Assembly (NCBI GenBank): GCA_022315425.1
Contig: JAIUPT010000039.1
Coordinates: 1 to 64,000, forward strand
DNA: 64,000 nt
Reading direction: 5' to 3'
DNA from: Pseudevernia furfuracea
Lineage: Eukaryota > Ascomycota > Lecanoromycetes > Lecanorales > Parmeliaceae
In this document: positions 44,358 to 56,132 of the stretch, piece by piece
Position numbering within the stretch: the first letter of the stretch is position 1
Layout of the letters: every line of letters begins with the position of its first letter
Notes under the pieces: generated by a model
Databases searched by the model: none
Told to the model about the DNA's origin: nothing
The model's input: only the letters and a program-made list of their open reading frames with translations
Translations under genes and position numbers: made by a program

Positions 44358-45107
44358 TTGGGTTGCCTTGCTGAAAAGACGCTTTTCTCTTCTATCCAAA
44401 CCATATTCGGAGCTATATTCTTGTTTTGGTTGCTGTCATGCTCTACTGATGCTCGTGACATTACCTTCCCGCCAGTATCCGGCATCGACAAATTCCAAAA
44501 GCCGCTGACGAACGATGACGGCCTCGATATCGCGACTTGTACTCATGATACGGCCGTAGCAATGTGACTAGAGTATCACTCCGTCTATATATATGCATTT
44601 GAATCGCAAAACAGCAGAACATCAGGTTGAGAGTAGGTTTCGTTGGCTGACATCCAAAAAGGCAGTGACTGCGAGACCAGGGGCTCGGTTTGGACCTGGT
44701 GGACCCGCTGGTATTCGACAGGGTTCTCGCCGAATGTCTGCATCCTTTGGTTGGAGCATGTACACCGGTGAGGCCTTCTCCCCTCACAAATTGCCAGAGC
44801 TGACCACTCTGACAGGAGAGAATTCTTATACGAGCTGGGCAGAGATTTTAGATTGTGGAGACGTCTCCTTAACCTTTCTTGACAATACCGTGGCTCTCAA
44901 GCAACTAGATAAGGCGCACAAGGTGAGCTATTCCGTAGAACCCTACTCTCAATGTCTCATTGAGCGCAAGTCTGCGTTGTAACGCTTACGCAGGCTAATG
45001 ATTTCAAACTATGCTTACACGCTATGACCGTATGACCAAAGGTCGTCTCCGGTAGAGAAGTCTTTGATACCGAGAATTGTCGCGCTTGGCGGCGATCACA
45101 CGTAGAG
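44358..45107 (+). pseudogene. agmatinase (ureohydrolase) pseudogene, truncated by pogo-2
   Basis: N-terminal part of a secreted-type fungal agmatinase, a Mn enzyme that hydrolyses agmatine to putrescine and urea. Visible pieces: a signal-like N-terminus (IFGAIFLFWLLSCSTDARDITFPPVSG), ARPGARFGP...GIRQGSRRMS, a 48-bp intron (44768-44815), SWAEILDCGDVSLTFLDNTVALKQLDKAHK, a further intron (44923-45041), VVSGR, then after a one-base frameshift PRIVALGGDHT (45068-45102), where GGDHT carries a metal-binding His. The family segment between the N-terminus and ARPGARFGP (YDIAI-GAPFD-like) is missing or unrecognisable. The frame hits TAG right after GGDHT and the gene is cut at 45115; the C-terminal half is not found beyond the transposon. 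Confidence 0.82.
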
Positions 45108-45363
45108 TATGTATTCTCGGTTCCACCAGGAAGTGCACCATTCCGGGAAGTGCACCACTTAGGGTTAGGGCTCTACCCCACAAACCACCCCACAACTTCA
45201 TATATATCATTCGGTCACTCTTTTGCGACTATTCGATAACTACTTAATAAGACTATTCGATAAGTACTTGATGAGACTATTCGATCACTATTTGATAACC
45301 GAGGGCTCGAAGAGAATAAAATTAAAAACGGGGATTTCATATAGTTAGAATTCTTCTTCAAGT

Positions 45364-45776
45364 ATGTCTTCAGCAAAATCAAAGAATTCAGAAGAACTAC
45401 CTAAAGAGATGCGCCTAGATCTCGCAATTAACGAGTATAAACAAGCCTTCTTAGTCTATTATATGAGCTTCGAGTTTATAAAGAAAAAGCGCAAGCCTTC
45501 TGCTAGATCAATTATAAAATAGTATAATCTCATTTATACTATTCTCAAACGACGTATCATTAATAAGACTCAGTCTCGTTAAGAGACTTATAAAAGCGAG
45601 CAACGACTGAGTGACTTAAAGAAGAATACTCTGAAAGCATAAATCTTATAAATAGCGAAGTGAGACTGATCATCAAGAATCTCTTAGATCAAGTTTATGA
45701 CTTCTGAGCTTCTTATGAACAAGAGAAACTATCGTAAACTAGGTTCTAACTGGGTTTCACGCTTTTTGAGTCGTTA
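45364..45776 (+). pseudogene. pogo-2 transposase N-terminal remnant
   Basis: MSSAKSKNSEELPKEM, RLDLAINEYKQAFLV and a degenerate helix-turn-helix (SIIK...YTILKRR) align with the N-terminus of pogo-1. Several stops at former Gln/Trp codons are present. The frame is interrupted at 45776 by gypsy-B. Confidence 0.8.
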
Positions 45777-46042
45777 TGTAACGGGGTCTAGGCATGCGTG
45801 AGTGAGTAACAGATGGATTGATTACTAGATAGACTGAATCCTGAGGAACTCAGTGGGAGTCCTCAGAGGCAGCATATTTAGCAGGGGAGAGTGCACCCCC
45901 ATGCCAAGCAAACTTACTATGCGACTGCTATAGCCGCACAGCTGCACCAGAGGGATAGTCTCCCGGATCTGGCCTAGATGTATGTTGGATTCCTGAACTT
46001 CTGACAGGCCGCCTCATGCCTAGAGACCTCATGACCCTTACA
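45777..46042 (-). repeat. gypsy-B 3' LTR
   Basis: TGTAACGGGG...CCCTTACA, 266 bp. Next to it on the element side is a purine run (GAAAAGGGGGGATAA on the minus strand, 46043-46058), the likely polypurine tract. Confidence 0.92.
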
Positions 46043-46559
46043 ATTATCCCCCCTTTTCAAAGACGAGCTCCTGTGAGGTAGCAAGCTCAAAAAAAGAACA
46101 ACAGCATGTCGTATACCGATACCCCATTGCAGCCATGCCACAATGCGTCAGCAAACATCAGACGAACGTCAAGTAATTGAAATCCATCCGATTCAGAGTT
46201 CGAGTCAATCAGTCGGATCGATATCGTTCGAACTTCTATTCTTTCGTCTTATACAATGTCTGAACTAGCCTCGTTAAAATCATAAAATCTTCTCGTTAGG
46301 TAGGAAAATGAATAAAAGAGTACTGCCGTTTACAGCACTGTCACGAATGTTCAACGCTTTCTTCTATATTCTTGCCCTTGTTCTTCGACGCAGATCTCTT
46401 TGAAACACGTCGTTATAACTTTCTTTCGATGATCACTGATTCGACTGTAGGCTTGTTAGGGTGCTCCTTATGAAACTTACCTAATAACTTTCGTAGATGA
46501 GAGACTCTCTCGTAGGGTTTTCATATATTCTCTGAGTCAGAATATCCTTTTTAATGAAC

Positions 46560-48300
46560 TTGATAGTATAGGCCTTCTACCTTGTTATCCTCGCCTAATT
46601 CAAAAACTGTACTATTCACAACGCCAGCGATCACGTAGTCATGTGCATCGCCTTCGTCGAATTTCATATTCTCTAGACTTTAACTTATCTCCTCCTATTT
46701 TGAAGAGTCCTTTTTCAGCAAGAACACATGAAAGACGTTGTGAATTCGTCAGCCGCTCGGCAACTCGAGTCGATAGGATTGTGAATCGATGACGTTCGTG
46801 ATAAGGAATGGATCGAAGTTTTTGAATTCCAGCTTCCTGTTTCGCTTGGTCTTGAGGTATTTGATATTCAATCATATCAAGTCACCTACTTTGTAGTCTC
46901 GTGACTTGCGATATTTGTTCACGTACTCGATCTGTGACTGCTGAGCAGTTAAGATCGCATCTTTATAGATATTTATAAGTGTAAATAGATGCTTTGCGTT
47001 GTCAACTGCAGTCTGCGAGCGAGATTTCGAATCAATGTTCTCGTTTTATGACATTCTGAGACTGTAGTTCAAGTTAGTCTTAAAAGGCGATATGTCAGTA
47101 ACTGAGTTCTTTGCGTTATTGTACGCAAACTCCGCGATTGATAATCATGTCACTCAATCGTCCTGCTCCCAGCAGACGAAGGCCCGTAAGTATTGTTTCA
47201 TGATACTGTTTTGTCGCTTAGTCTGGTCATCGATCTGAGAGTGAAATGCAGTCGACAAGCGCCGCTTCACTCTTAGAAAGTATATAAGACTAGATCAGAA
47301 CTGAGAGATGAATAGCGACTCACGATTCGTTACTATTGAGTCAGATAGCTCATGATATCTTATTAGATTCTCGATCAGCACTTGTGCGAACTGCTTCGCG
47401 TCGAGCGTCTTGTTCACTGCTATGTAATGTGATATCTTCGTGAGACGATTCACAATTATCAGAATCGAATCGTAGATGTGATCACGTCAGTTCTTGAAGG
47501 GCGATAGTTCAGTGACGAAGTTCAATGAGATGTTCTTTCACTTATGAGTAGGAGTCGACAATAATGTCAACTTATTATACGACTTATATCTAGACGACTT
47601 GATCATAGCGCACATAGAACACGATATAACGTGCTCGCTTATATCCCTTATAAGCTTCGACCAGAAGTACTTGCGTTGAATTAGTGTCTGAGTCTTTTCA
47701 GCATCGAAATGACCTGTCAGAGAAGCATCGTGATATCGATCGAGGATTACATCTCGTAGCGTCGTAGGGATATAGATCTTTTCTTCATGATACAGTCGTC
47801 CATCGACATGACTGTAGAGTTGATCGCTTAGGTCGCTCAGAGAGTTGATAACAGACTGCTTCAGCTATTTTAATATCTTCTTTACATGATCATCTTCACG
47901 AGTCAGCTCCACAAGCATATCGTCGAACGACTGATCGTTTATAACATCCCCTGCGAGATCTTCTGCTGTAACAGTGACACGAATACGTGTTCACTGTTTA
48001 CATATATCAGACACCTCATGGGTCTCAGCGATAAGCATTTGAAAGCAATCAGCCATGAAGGTCGATCTTTCCACAGCACGAAAATCACGTAACGTTTGCT
48101 TTAGCTCGCTCAGCAATTGATAGTTCTCGCGTTTCGCAGTATTATCATCTTACTCGTAGTTAGGAATTCGACTGAGTAAATTCGCGAGATTATGTTTTCT
48201 CTGACGATATTCGATGACAAAATCGTAGCGACTCAGCTTCTGCGCTTAACGAATCTGACGGCTATTCAGCCGCGTAGTGCTTATAAATCTCTTGAGATTA
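46560..48300 (-). pseudogene. gypsy-B integrase
   Basis: HHCC zinc domain HHDASLTGHFDAEKTQTL...ISEHVISCSMC at about 47740-47600 on the minus strand, all four ligands present. The DDE core follows to about 47000 with many stops, and the C-terminal part reaches about 46560. 46059-46560 holds no recognisable domain, only decayed 3' sequence. Confidence 0.75.
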
Positions 48301-50190
48301 TGATGATCTGTCAAGACCTTGATCTTGTGTCTATTACTCTCGCAGTAGTGACGTTAGTGTTTAAACGATTTCATGATAGTTAATAGCTCTTTGTCATGAA
48401 CGTTATATCGCGTCTTCGCCGATATTTGTTTACGTGAATAGTAGACTACTGGGTGTTATAATTCACCGTGCAACTGACTTAGAATATCATCAATGATATA
48501 GTCCGACGCATTAGTCTCAATTCTTATTGATAGCTCAGAATTAAAATGTCGTAAAATCGGTGCGGTCGTGAAGATCATTTTCAACTCCTCGAAAGCTTTC
48601 TTTGTCTCAGGTGTAAGTATAAATGAACTCTGCGAGTTTTTTTCATTTGGCTTCGTACGCTCGAATACGATTCGCGTATTTTGCTGAGCGTTAGAGACTA
48701 CTCTATTAGAGCTCGATCTCTCTTGAACGTTGATCTTGATTAACTTCGTAAGTGAAGCAGCGATCTTGCTGAACTCACGTATAAACCTGCGATAAAAATT
48801 CGCAAAGCCCACGAATATCTGAATGTCTCGTATAGACTTCAGCTTCGGTCAGTCTCTAACTGACTGTATTCGATCTTTCTTCATGTTAATTCTCGACGAA
48901 GCGATAACATATCTTAGAAAGTGTATCTCATCTATACTGAAACGACATTTCTAAAGATTGACGAATGGCTCGTGCTGCTTCAATTTGTTCAAAACCCACT
49001 TTACAGTCTCGACGTGCTTCGCATTTATGTCTTACGTGTAAATAAGAATATCATTAAGATAAATAATACAGAAGATATTTAGCTTCTCAGTTAATGCTTG
49101 ATTAATGTACGCTTGAAAAGTTATAAAGGCATTTGTCAGCCCAAACGACAAGACTTGATACTCAAAGTGATTATAACGTGTTCTGAACGTAGTCTTTTAT
49201 TTATCACTCTTTTTAATACGAAGACGATGATATGTAGCGATGAGATTCAACTGTGTGTATCTTTTGATTATAGTTAGACGATTAATCGACTCGTCAATAA
49301 GAGAAAGAGAATAACGATTCTTTATCATAATCATATTTAGTTCTCGATAGTTCACACATAGGCGCAGACCTTCGTCAGACTTTTTCACAAAAAGAATGAG
49401 AGATTTCGTCGAGGACGTGCTTGATCGTATAAAATCGTTCGCCAGATTGATCTCGATGTAATCTCTTAAGGTGTTTAATTCTACTTCGTTCAGACTGTAG
49501 ATAGAGTCGTATGACGATTATTTCTCGTCTATGAGATCGATGATATGGTTCGCAGGTTCGTGACTCGATAACTCTGCAGTATCACTATCAAAAAAGATAT
49601 CGAAGTACTCAATATACTCAGGAGGTAGATTTATAGTTCTAACAACGTTTGCTCGAGTAATGTAATCTTGACGGTCTTGATATATCGAAGGTTCGTTTGC
49701 GCTCATTACTTGACTTGCGTGTATAGCGAAACAGTCTGCGTCCTTGTTAATAACAAGCTCAGCAAAATTCTTTGACTTAATAATGTTCACTCGATACGTA
49801 GTCATTAGAGCTACTGTCGCAGTGTAAGTTCTTCATTGAAAAGATCTTTTGACTCAATCAATGTTAGGATTCGCCATGGTCAGTTATGGCATATCAAGAA
49901 TTATTCGTGTGTCGATGTTCGCAGCGAGGAAGGTGTTCTGAAAGTAGCGAACTTGATCTTGTTCGTTCTCCTGCTGGAATTCGATATAGTGTATCCCGTA
50001 GATCTTAACTATCTTGTCGTGAATCGCACTCAGCCCAATGTTGATATTGAGTACCGATAAGTCCATCTTTCTTGCAGTCACACGATTGATAATGTTTACT
50101 TTAGTATCACTGTCAGTCAGTGCATTAAAAGTGTTGATCTTATCTCTCGCGTTCTGCATTAGAGTGTTCTTAATGAATAGACTATTCATC
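48301..50190 (-). pseudogene. gypsy-B protease, reverse transcriptase and RNase H
   Basis: Protease near 50130-50085 reads ALTDSDTKVNIIN, with the DSG Gly changed to Asp. RT: LRLCVNYRELNMIMIKNRYSL and INRLTIIKRYTQLNLIATYHRLRIK (49388-49200), then the catalytic box as YLNDILIY (about 49070), then MGFANFYRRFIREFSKIAASL (48812). RNase H begins IRIETNASDYIIDDILSQ (about 48525). Stops at former Trp/Gln codons break the frame. Confidence 0.85.
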
Positions 50191-50469
50191 TTTGATAGTT
50201 TCTTGATTCGCTGTTATATAGTCTGAATCTTAATCGTCTATACTCTTACGTCAACAATAAGCTCTGCCTTGATAGATAGAGAGATACTCGATTCGACGTT
50301 CGACTCGAAGCTTAATTTGACTAATTCGACTATTCGACTCGAATCGTCATTGTTCGACGAGATGTTTATTGATTCGAATTTATCGACGAAGGAAGCTGTT
50401 CTCACTTCTCGTACAAATATAGTGTTCGAAGTCGTCACTGCGCTCACTAGTTTTTTGTCGTCTCGAGCA

Positions 50470-51640
50470 TCTTAAGCGAGTCGAACATAACTTGTTTCTT
50501 GACGATGCATTCAGCAGTTCGATAATCAGACATATCACACTTGTAGCAAGCCTTATTCTTGAAACGACGTTCTCTGACCTCATCTATTAGCTTGTCTTTA
50601 TATATAACAAAAGTAGACTTATTCTCCTTTTTGCGAGAGGTCTTTATCTGCTCTAAGATCTCGTCACGACTCTTCTAATCTAATTTATCTATTCGACTCG
50701 ACTTATTATCTCTCTTCGAGTTCTGTGATTTCGAAGATAACTTAAAATAAGATCTGCTATCTTTATTCTACTTTATATGAGTTTTCGCAGCTCTCTCATA
50801 TTTGCGTATTTGAGTTAACAATTCTTGAATCGTTCTTGACCTAATCATGAGCTTATCTAGCTCGACTCGATGATTCGGTAGTATTCGCGCTCGAATGAAG
50901 TTAAAGAACTGTCGATTCGTCATAGTCTGCGTCGAATCTAGAGTTCTAAGACGAATATGTAGCTTGTAAGCATATTCATGAAAAGCATTGATGATATCGT
51001 CTTTTCTCTGCTTCGCAGCTAATAACTTTTTATTCGCCTCAAGATATGCTTTTTTCTTGTCCCCCTTCAGGAATTCGAACAATAGCGTCTTGAAATGCGT
51101 TTATGACGTCGTTCCCTCTGGATTCTGAAGCAATTAGGACCTTCAATCGATTTTAGGCGTATTCTTAAGAAAATCGGTAGCATAGACGATCTTCTTGATA
51201 GTCTTCTCTCGCAATTGCGACTGACTTATTAATGTGACACCTTTCTGAATCTCCTCACTCTAAAAACCTCTGGAAGCGAATTGTCGCTCACACTCGTAAA
51301 TGAACTCGTTTAATTCCGCTGGGCTGACTCCCTTATATGGCGCTGAATCTTTCGCTTTGAGATTTAATGTCTGTCTCTTTGACATTCTCTGAGTCTCGTA
51401 ACTTAGTAACGCTTGTCGACGACGTGACAACGCTTGATTTGTCTAATATGCTGTAAACTCCTTCGCGTGCGCTTGATAGGTCCGAAATGTTGTAAGCTTT
51501 CTTGGGTCTAACATCGTTTCTGCTGACCCGTTCGTGTGTGAGTTAATATCGTCATGATCATCTTCTTCGCTTGTCTCTGAAGTAATTTCATTAGATTCTT
51601 CTTCGTCAGCATTGATGTTATTCGATAGTGCTTCTTATCC
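50470..51640 (-). pseudogene. gypsy-B gag
   Basis: Capsid segment FEFLKGDKKKAYLEANKKLL...NRQFFNFIRARILPNHRVELDKLM (51082-50770). The zinc knuckle CYKCDMSDYRTAEC lies near 50550-50510. The usual CCHC His is Tyr and both Gly are Asp, three changes that fit C-to-T/G-to-A mutation. The start is unclear; 51641-51844 is leader. Confidence 0.75.
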
Positions 51641-51844
51641 CTCTTCGGGACTCGATATTTGCTGTCTCGATCGTAATCCTGCTGTAGAAGTCATCTGAAT
51701 AATTCGAAATTGACTGGCTCGACGTCGACGTTAATTGAGAGATAGATAGAGGTGACAGCGAGTCACGAAAGTGATATTGTTATCAAACGGGCACACTTCC
51801 CTTACTATCGTGTCGACGATAGCGAGAGTTGTAGGATTCAGAAA

Positions 51845-52110
51845 TGTAACGGGGTCTAGGCATGCGTGAGTGAGTAACAGATGGATTGGTTACTAGATAG
51901 ACTGAATCCTGAGGAACTCAGTGGGAGTCCTCAGAGGTAGCATATTTAGCAGGGGAGAGTGCACCCCCATGTCAAGCAAACTTACTATGCGACTGCTATA
52001 GCCGCACAGCTGCACCAGAGGGATAGTCTCCCGGATCTGGCCTAGGTGTATGTTGGATTCCTGGACTTCTGACAGGCCGCCTCATGTCTAGAGACCTCAT
52101 GGCCCTTACA
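51845..52110 (-). repeat. gypsy-B 5' LTR
   Basis: 266 bp and colinear with the 3' LTR. On the minus strand the sequence after it reads TTTCTGAATCCTACAACTCTC. This is the primer-site position, but I cannot match it to a tRNA 3' end. Confidence 0.92.
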
Positions 52111-52267
52111 CGTTATTCGAAGCTGCGAAGTCGCTTTTCTCAGTCATTAGGTAGAGATCGTGCTGAGACTTATGATTCAAAAAAGCTGATGCGATGGTTT
52201 CAGCTTGTGAAATCGACTATTTAGAAGTATAGTATTCAGTAGAAAGATGTGTACAATATGAACGAGA

Positions 52268-52454
52268 TGTTACGAGCGTACCCCGCATCCCTTTGACACA
52301 TGCCTTCCTTTGACACTTCCCTTTTAGGCTTAGCGTGTCTTGGCAGGTTCACTCCGCCATACATATATGGCCTCCCTCCCAGTACATAGTTGTCCTGTAT
52401 CTAGTTGTCTCATTCTATACACCTACATGACTTGACTCTGTACTGGTCCTGACA
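52268..52454 (-). mobile_element. solo LTR of the gypsy-C family
   Basis: 187 bp, TGTTACGAGC...CCTGACA, flanked by CGAGA (52263-52267; 52455-52459). It is the reverse complement of the gypsy-C LTR family with its own small indels, so it comes from an LTR-LTR recombination of another insertion and not from the neighbour at 53779. Confidence 0.92.
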
Positions 52455-52459
52455 CGAGA

Positions 52460-53778
52460 AAGAATTCGCAATTGAGGCTGCTGAAAGATTCAGAGTTGTT
52501 TGTCACAAATCTAACTTGTAGATATATAAAACTCAGAATAAAAATCGAGAGTGAGTGTTCTTGATTAAGTGTATCTCAGCGAATAAAAGACTTTTGAGAC
52601 TATTTATTATCTTCAAAGAGAAGCGTCAAATGAAGACGTGATATGATGTCTTGAAGAACGAGGATTCTTATATTACTTTGAGCGAGAATAGCTGAACAAA
52701 TAATGTTTTAAACTTGAAGTGATTCGAGAAGTATGCTCAGATACTGTTCTTTTGTATATGATTTTAACTAATTTTGACTAATTTCTTCAGATACTTTAAG
52801 TCACAAACTCGAAGGACTCTCAAGGGCAAATATCGACTTCTGATATTTGATGAATATGCATTTCATATTAGTAACAAAGTCATCATCTTTTATATCGACA
52901 ATAATATTATTCTTTTATATCTCCCTTCTCATTTCACTCATATTCTTCAGTCATTAGATGTTAACTTTTTTTAGTTCTTAGCAATAGCGTATTACAAGCA
53001 TTTAGAGAAGCACATTAATCTTATCAACGAAAAGAATTACTCAATGAACAAATCAGACTTTATTGTCTTGATTCAAATAACGAGAAAGAATACTATAACG
53101 AAAAAGAACATCAAGTATTCTTGAGAAAAGAGTGACTTATTTTCAATTAAGTCACAAATTGTGCTTGACAGAGTGAGACTAAAGATATCAGAACCTTCGA
53201 AATCGTCACCCTCAGATATAACAGTCACAGCTTTCAATGACGATTCGATTTCTGTGATCTTTACATCAAGAAATGTGAAGCAAGTGAATCAGCTAGTTCA
53301 ACGAATCAAGGCTGAAGATTAGAATCTCGAACTCTCAGAAAAACTTGATAAGATATACAGCTCTGCTCTGATCTTCAGCATCTTACTTTAGAAAACGAAT
53401 AATTAGCTTCTTAAGGCGGAGCAAAGAAAAGAAGACAAGGTCAAGCGTGGACAACAATATTATGAGAAAGCAATAATCATGAATCTCGACGTTGTACAGC
53501 AACGGAAGAATAATCTGATTACAAAGCAACAGATGAAAGAAGATAAGCAATTCGAGCAGCAATTTAGAATTATGTGTCGTCTAAGGTCTGAGATTTTTGA
53601 GAAAAGAAGAGTCAGAAGTTCAATCAAAAAGAAGATCACTGTATCACGCTTTATCTCGGGCCCATTAACATCTCTGGTGCTTGATCCCTCGGGACCCTCG
53701 ACGCCCTCAAGACCCTCGACGCCCTCAAGACAGCAACAATCACAGCGAGGGGGGAGGGGTGAAAGGGCTGAAAGGGCT
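52460..53778 (+). pseudogene. pogo-2 transposase, DDE and C-terminal remnant
   Basis: 52774-52974 reads RRTLKGKYRLLIFDEYAFHIS, VIIFYIDNNIILLYLPSHFTHILQSLDV, the pogo DDE region with the second Asp in FDEY where pogo-1 has LDGH. The third acidic part follows to about 53150. A basic C-terminal tail spans 53330-53760 (RSSIKKKITVSRFISGP). Stops and frame changes make it inactive. Confidence 0.8.
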
Positions 53779-53968
53779 TGTCAGGACCAGTACAGAGTCA
53801 AGTCATGTAGGTGTATAGAATGAGACAACTAGATACAGGACAACTATGTACTGGGAGGGAAGGCCATATATGTATGGCTGAGTGAACCTGCCAAGGCACG
53901 CTAAGCCTAAAAGGGGGAATGCTAACACAGGCAGGTGTCACCAAGGGATGCGGGGTACGCTCGTAACA
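53779..53968 (-). repeat. gypsy-C 3' LTR
   Basis: 190 bp. It lacks a 16-base piece (ATAGTGTGTCAACAAA) that the 5' LTR has; otherwise the differences are transitions. A purine run CTTTTCGGAGGGGGGGTAG on the minus strand (53969-53988) is the likely polypurine tract. Confidence 0.92.
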
Positions 53969-53988
53969 CTACCCCCCCCTCCGAAAAG

Positions 53989-54559
53989 ACATGTCCTCAT
54001 GGCTGTACTAGAGTCGTTCGCTATGCATGCAGGAAGAAAGACAGAAAGCAGAAAACATGATGTTGGGGGACCGGCGCTATCCTTTTCTGCCATGGTGCTG
54101 ATCCCCAGTTGCTCCGGTGACGTCTTGATGATGTCACGTCGCTAGCATGACGTCATGCGGTCGCAGGGGTGCTGGAATGGCCTTCATTGGTGAAGAGTTG
54201 AAGAAATGGTGGCCATTAATGGTTTTTGGTGTAGGTGACCTACACGAAAAATGATTTGCGGCCGGAGAAGAAAATCGCTGAATGAAGGCCTCTTATTGGT
54301 CGATAGACGACCCGAACCGGTAGCCGCGCGCTAAAGACGACATGTCGTTGCTTTCTCAGTTTCGACGCAACGTTTGCCTTCTATTGCAGCATTATTGACC
54401 TGATCAGGTGTCTCAGAGCCATTGCGGAAGGTGTAATAGGGTCCAGGAAGTACTGGGAAGGGTTATGGGATCAGGGGGACCTGTGAGACGGACGCTTAGT
54501 TGGGTAGTGGGCGGAAGGGTTCTGAGAGTGGAACGCAGGCCCGAGACTGGTTTTTGACA
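53989..54559 (-). other. gypsy-C 3' noncoding region
   Basis: 570 bases between the chromodomain end and the LTR. It is more GC-rich than the interior (TGACGTCATGCGGTCGC, GTAGCCGCGCGC). No domain seen on either strand. Confidence 0.6.
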
Positions 54560-56132
54560 GTATTATTAGACGTCGAATCGTCTAGCGAAGGGCCTTGGGG
54601 TATTTCTTATGGAATTCTTCGACGACGTCTTTGGCGTTGTCGAACTCGCCCCTGTCGGCGTCATATCACGTGAGGTCTTTGTCGAATCCTTTTCAATTGA
54701 CTTGATATTTGAGTCGGCCTCAAGGCTTCTTGGAAGCGAGGATGTCGTCTACGACCCATTCTTTCAAGTCGTCAACCATTGTTGACTCGGATGGAGGATT
54801 CTTTTGGCCTGGCAAAGGATCTGTAACGGCTAGACTCAGTAATTTGGGGCTGAAAACGTTATGTATTCGCATGATTTTGAGCAGTTCCAGTCTATACGAC
54901 GAACCGACCAAGGCCTTGATCTTGAATGAACCATATTTCTTGTCATCAAGTTTCTTGAAAGGTCGGGTGCTAATAATGTTTTTGCTGTTGAGGAAGACCA
55001 AATCTCCTTCCTTGAATTTGACGTCCAGTCTATGCTGATTTACCTGGGCAATCATAACTCTCTGGGCTCTGTCCATGTTACCTCGTATATATTCCAAGAC
55101 CTTCTGCATGTTGCCAGCAATGTCTTCGGCCTTGGCGGCGTCTAGACGTTTTCGAGTGATAGCGTAGGCCGTGAAGTCCTTGCTGAAGCTCATGCGTGAA
55201 TAAAATTCTTTATTGACATAGAACGAGATGACTTCGATGAACGACGAGACTTCGTCGTTGTCAGCGAATTCCGTCATGAATATTCACTTAGCTCAGTCGT
55301 CTTGCATATAGTTACAATAGGTTCGCAGATAACGTTCAAGATCTTGATTGCTACGTTTCGTCTGATCGTCTGTCTGAGAATAAAATGCGATGAATAGTTT
55401 TGCTGTAATGTCGAGACGTGTGCAGAAAGACTTTCACACAGTGACAACAAACTAAGAACCTCGATTCGATACTATTAATGACGATAGCCCGTGAAGTCGA
55501 AAGACATGATCGACGAGCATTTTCGCAGTGTATTCGACTGAGATGTCTTCGTCAGTGACAGTGCATGAAATATAGTGACGTTTCTTGATCAGTCGATCTA
55601 TTACGACAAAAATAACGTTATATTCTTTCGATTGTGATAGCTCGACGATAAAATCCATGAATATATCCTGTCAACGTTTCTGTGGGACTGAGAGGGGCTG
55701 AATTAGACCGTGTTCGCGGTCTCTAGAGACTTTAGACCTCTGACATTTGTAGCAGTTGCGAATATAAGTGGTCACGATGATCTTCATACCTCGCCAGTAA
55801 TATTCACGCCGAAGCAACTCGTATATTCGATTAACTCCTGAGTGACCGCAAGCGGATTAATCATGAATCTCGATAATGAGATCAGTGTACATTTGCTGAG
55901 GGACCCATAGCCTGTCCTTGTAATACAGTATATCATCGTTCACCGAGCATTTGACTAGAGTGATACCATTCAGTTTCTCTTTGCCTTCGACAATAGCGTC
56001 ACGAATTTCAAAACACTCCTCGTCATCCTTGTTGACAATGACTACCCTATGATAAATGGGGTCATCGATTGCATTGATAGCGTATTTCGTGCCGTCGAGT
56101 TTCAAGCGGTCCGGGATTAGAATAATTTGATA
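54560..56132 (-). pseudogene. gypsy-C integrase with chromodomain
   Basis: HHCC region CGHSGVNRIYELLRREYYW...NCYKCQR at about 55860-55730. Core FMDFIVELSQSKEYNVIFVVIDRL (first Asp, 55670-55600), SLIVSNRGS (second Asp now Asn, about 55460). The C-terminal SH3-like part is at 55120-54850 (FKEGDLVFLNSKNI). The chromodomain EWVVDDILASKKP...LKYQVN-x-KGFDKDL at about 54770-54620 has stops in place of Trp. The lost catalytic Asp means it could not integrate. Confidence 0.88.

Larger units (their letters stand above)
45777..52110 (-). mobile_element. Ty3/gypsy element gypsy-B, full length
   Basis: 6.3-kb minus-strand retrotransposon with 266-bp LTRs (45777-46042; 51845-52110) flanked by CGTTA (45772-45776; 52111-52115). 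Domain order is gag, protease, RT, RNase H, integrase. Gag and pol lie in different frames (pol is -1 relative to gag). The interior is heavily damaged, but the LTRs differ only at about seven transitions. Confidence 0.94.

Noticed and set aside
44112..44787. Minus-strand gene overlapping the agmatinase remnant
   Set aside because: The minus-strand frames have no domain and are the antisense of recognisable agmatinase coding sequence.
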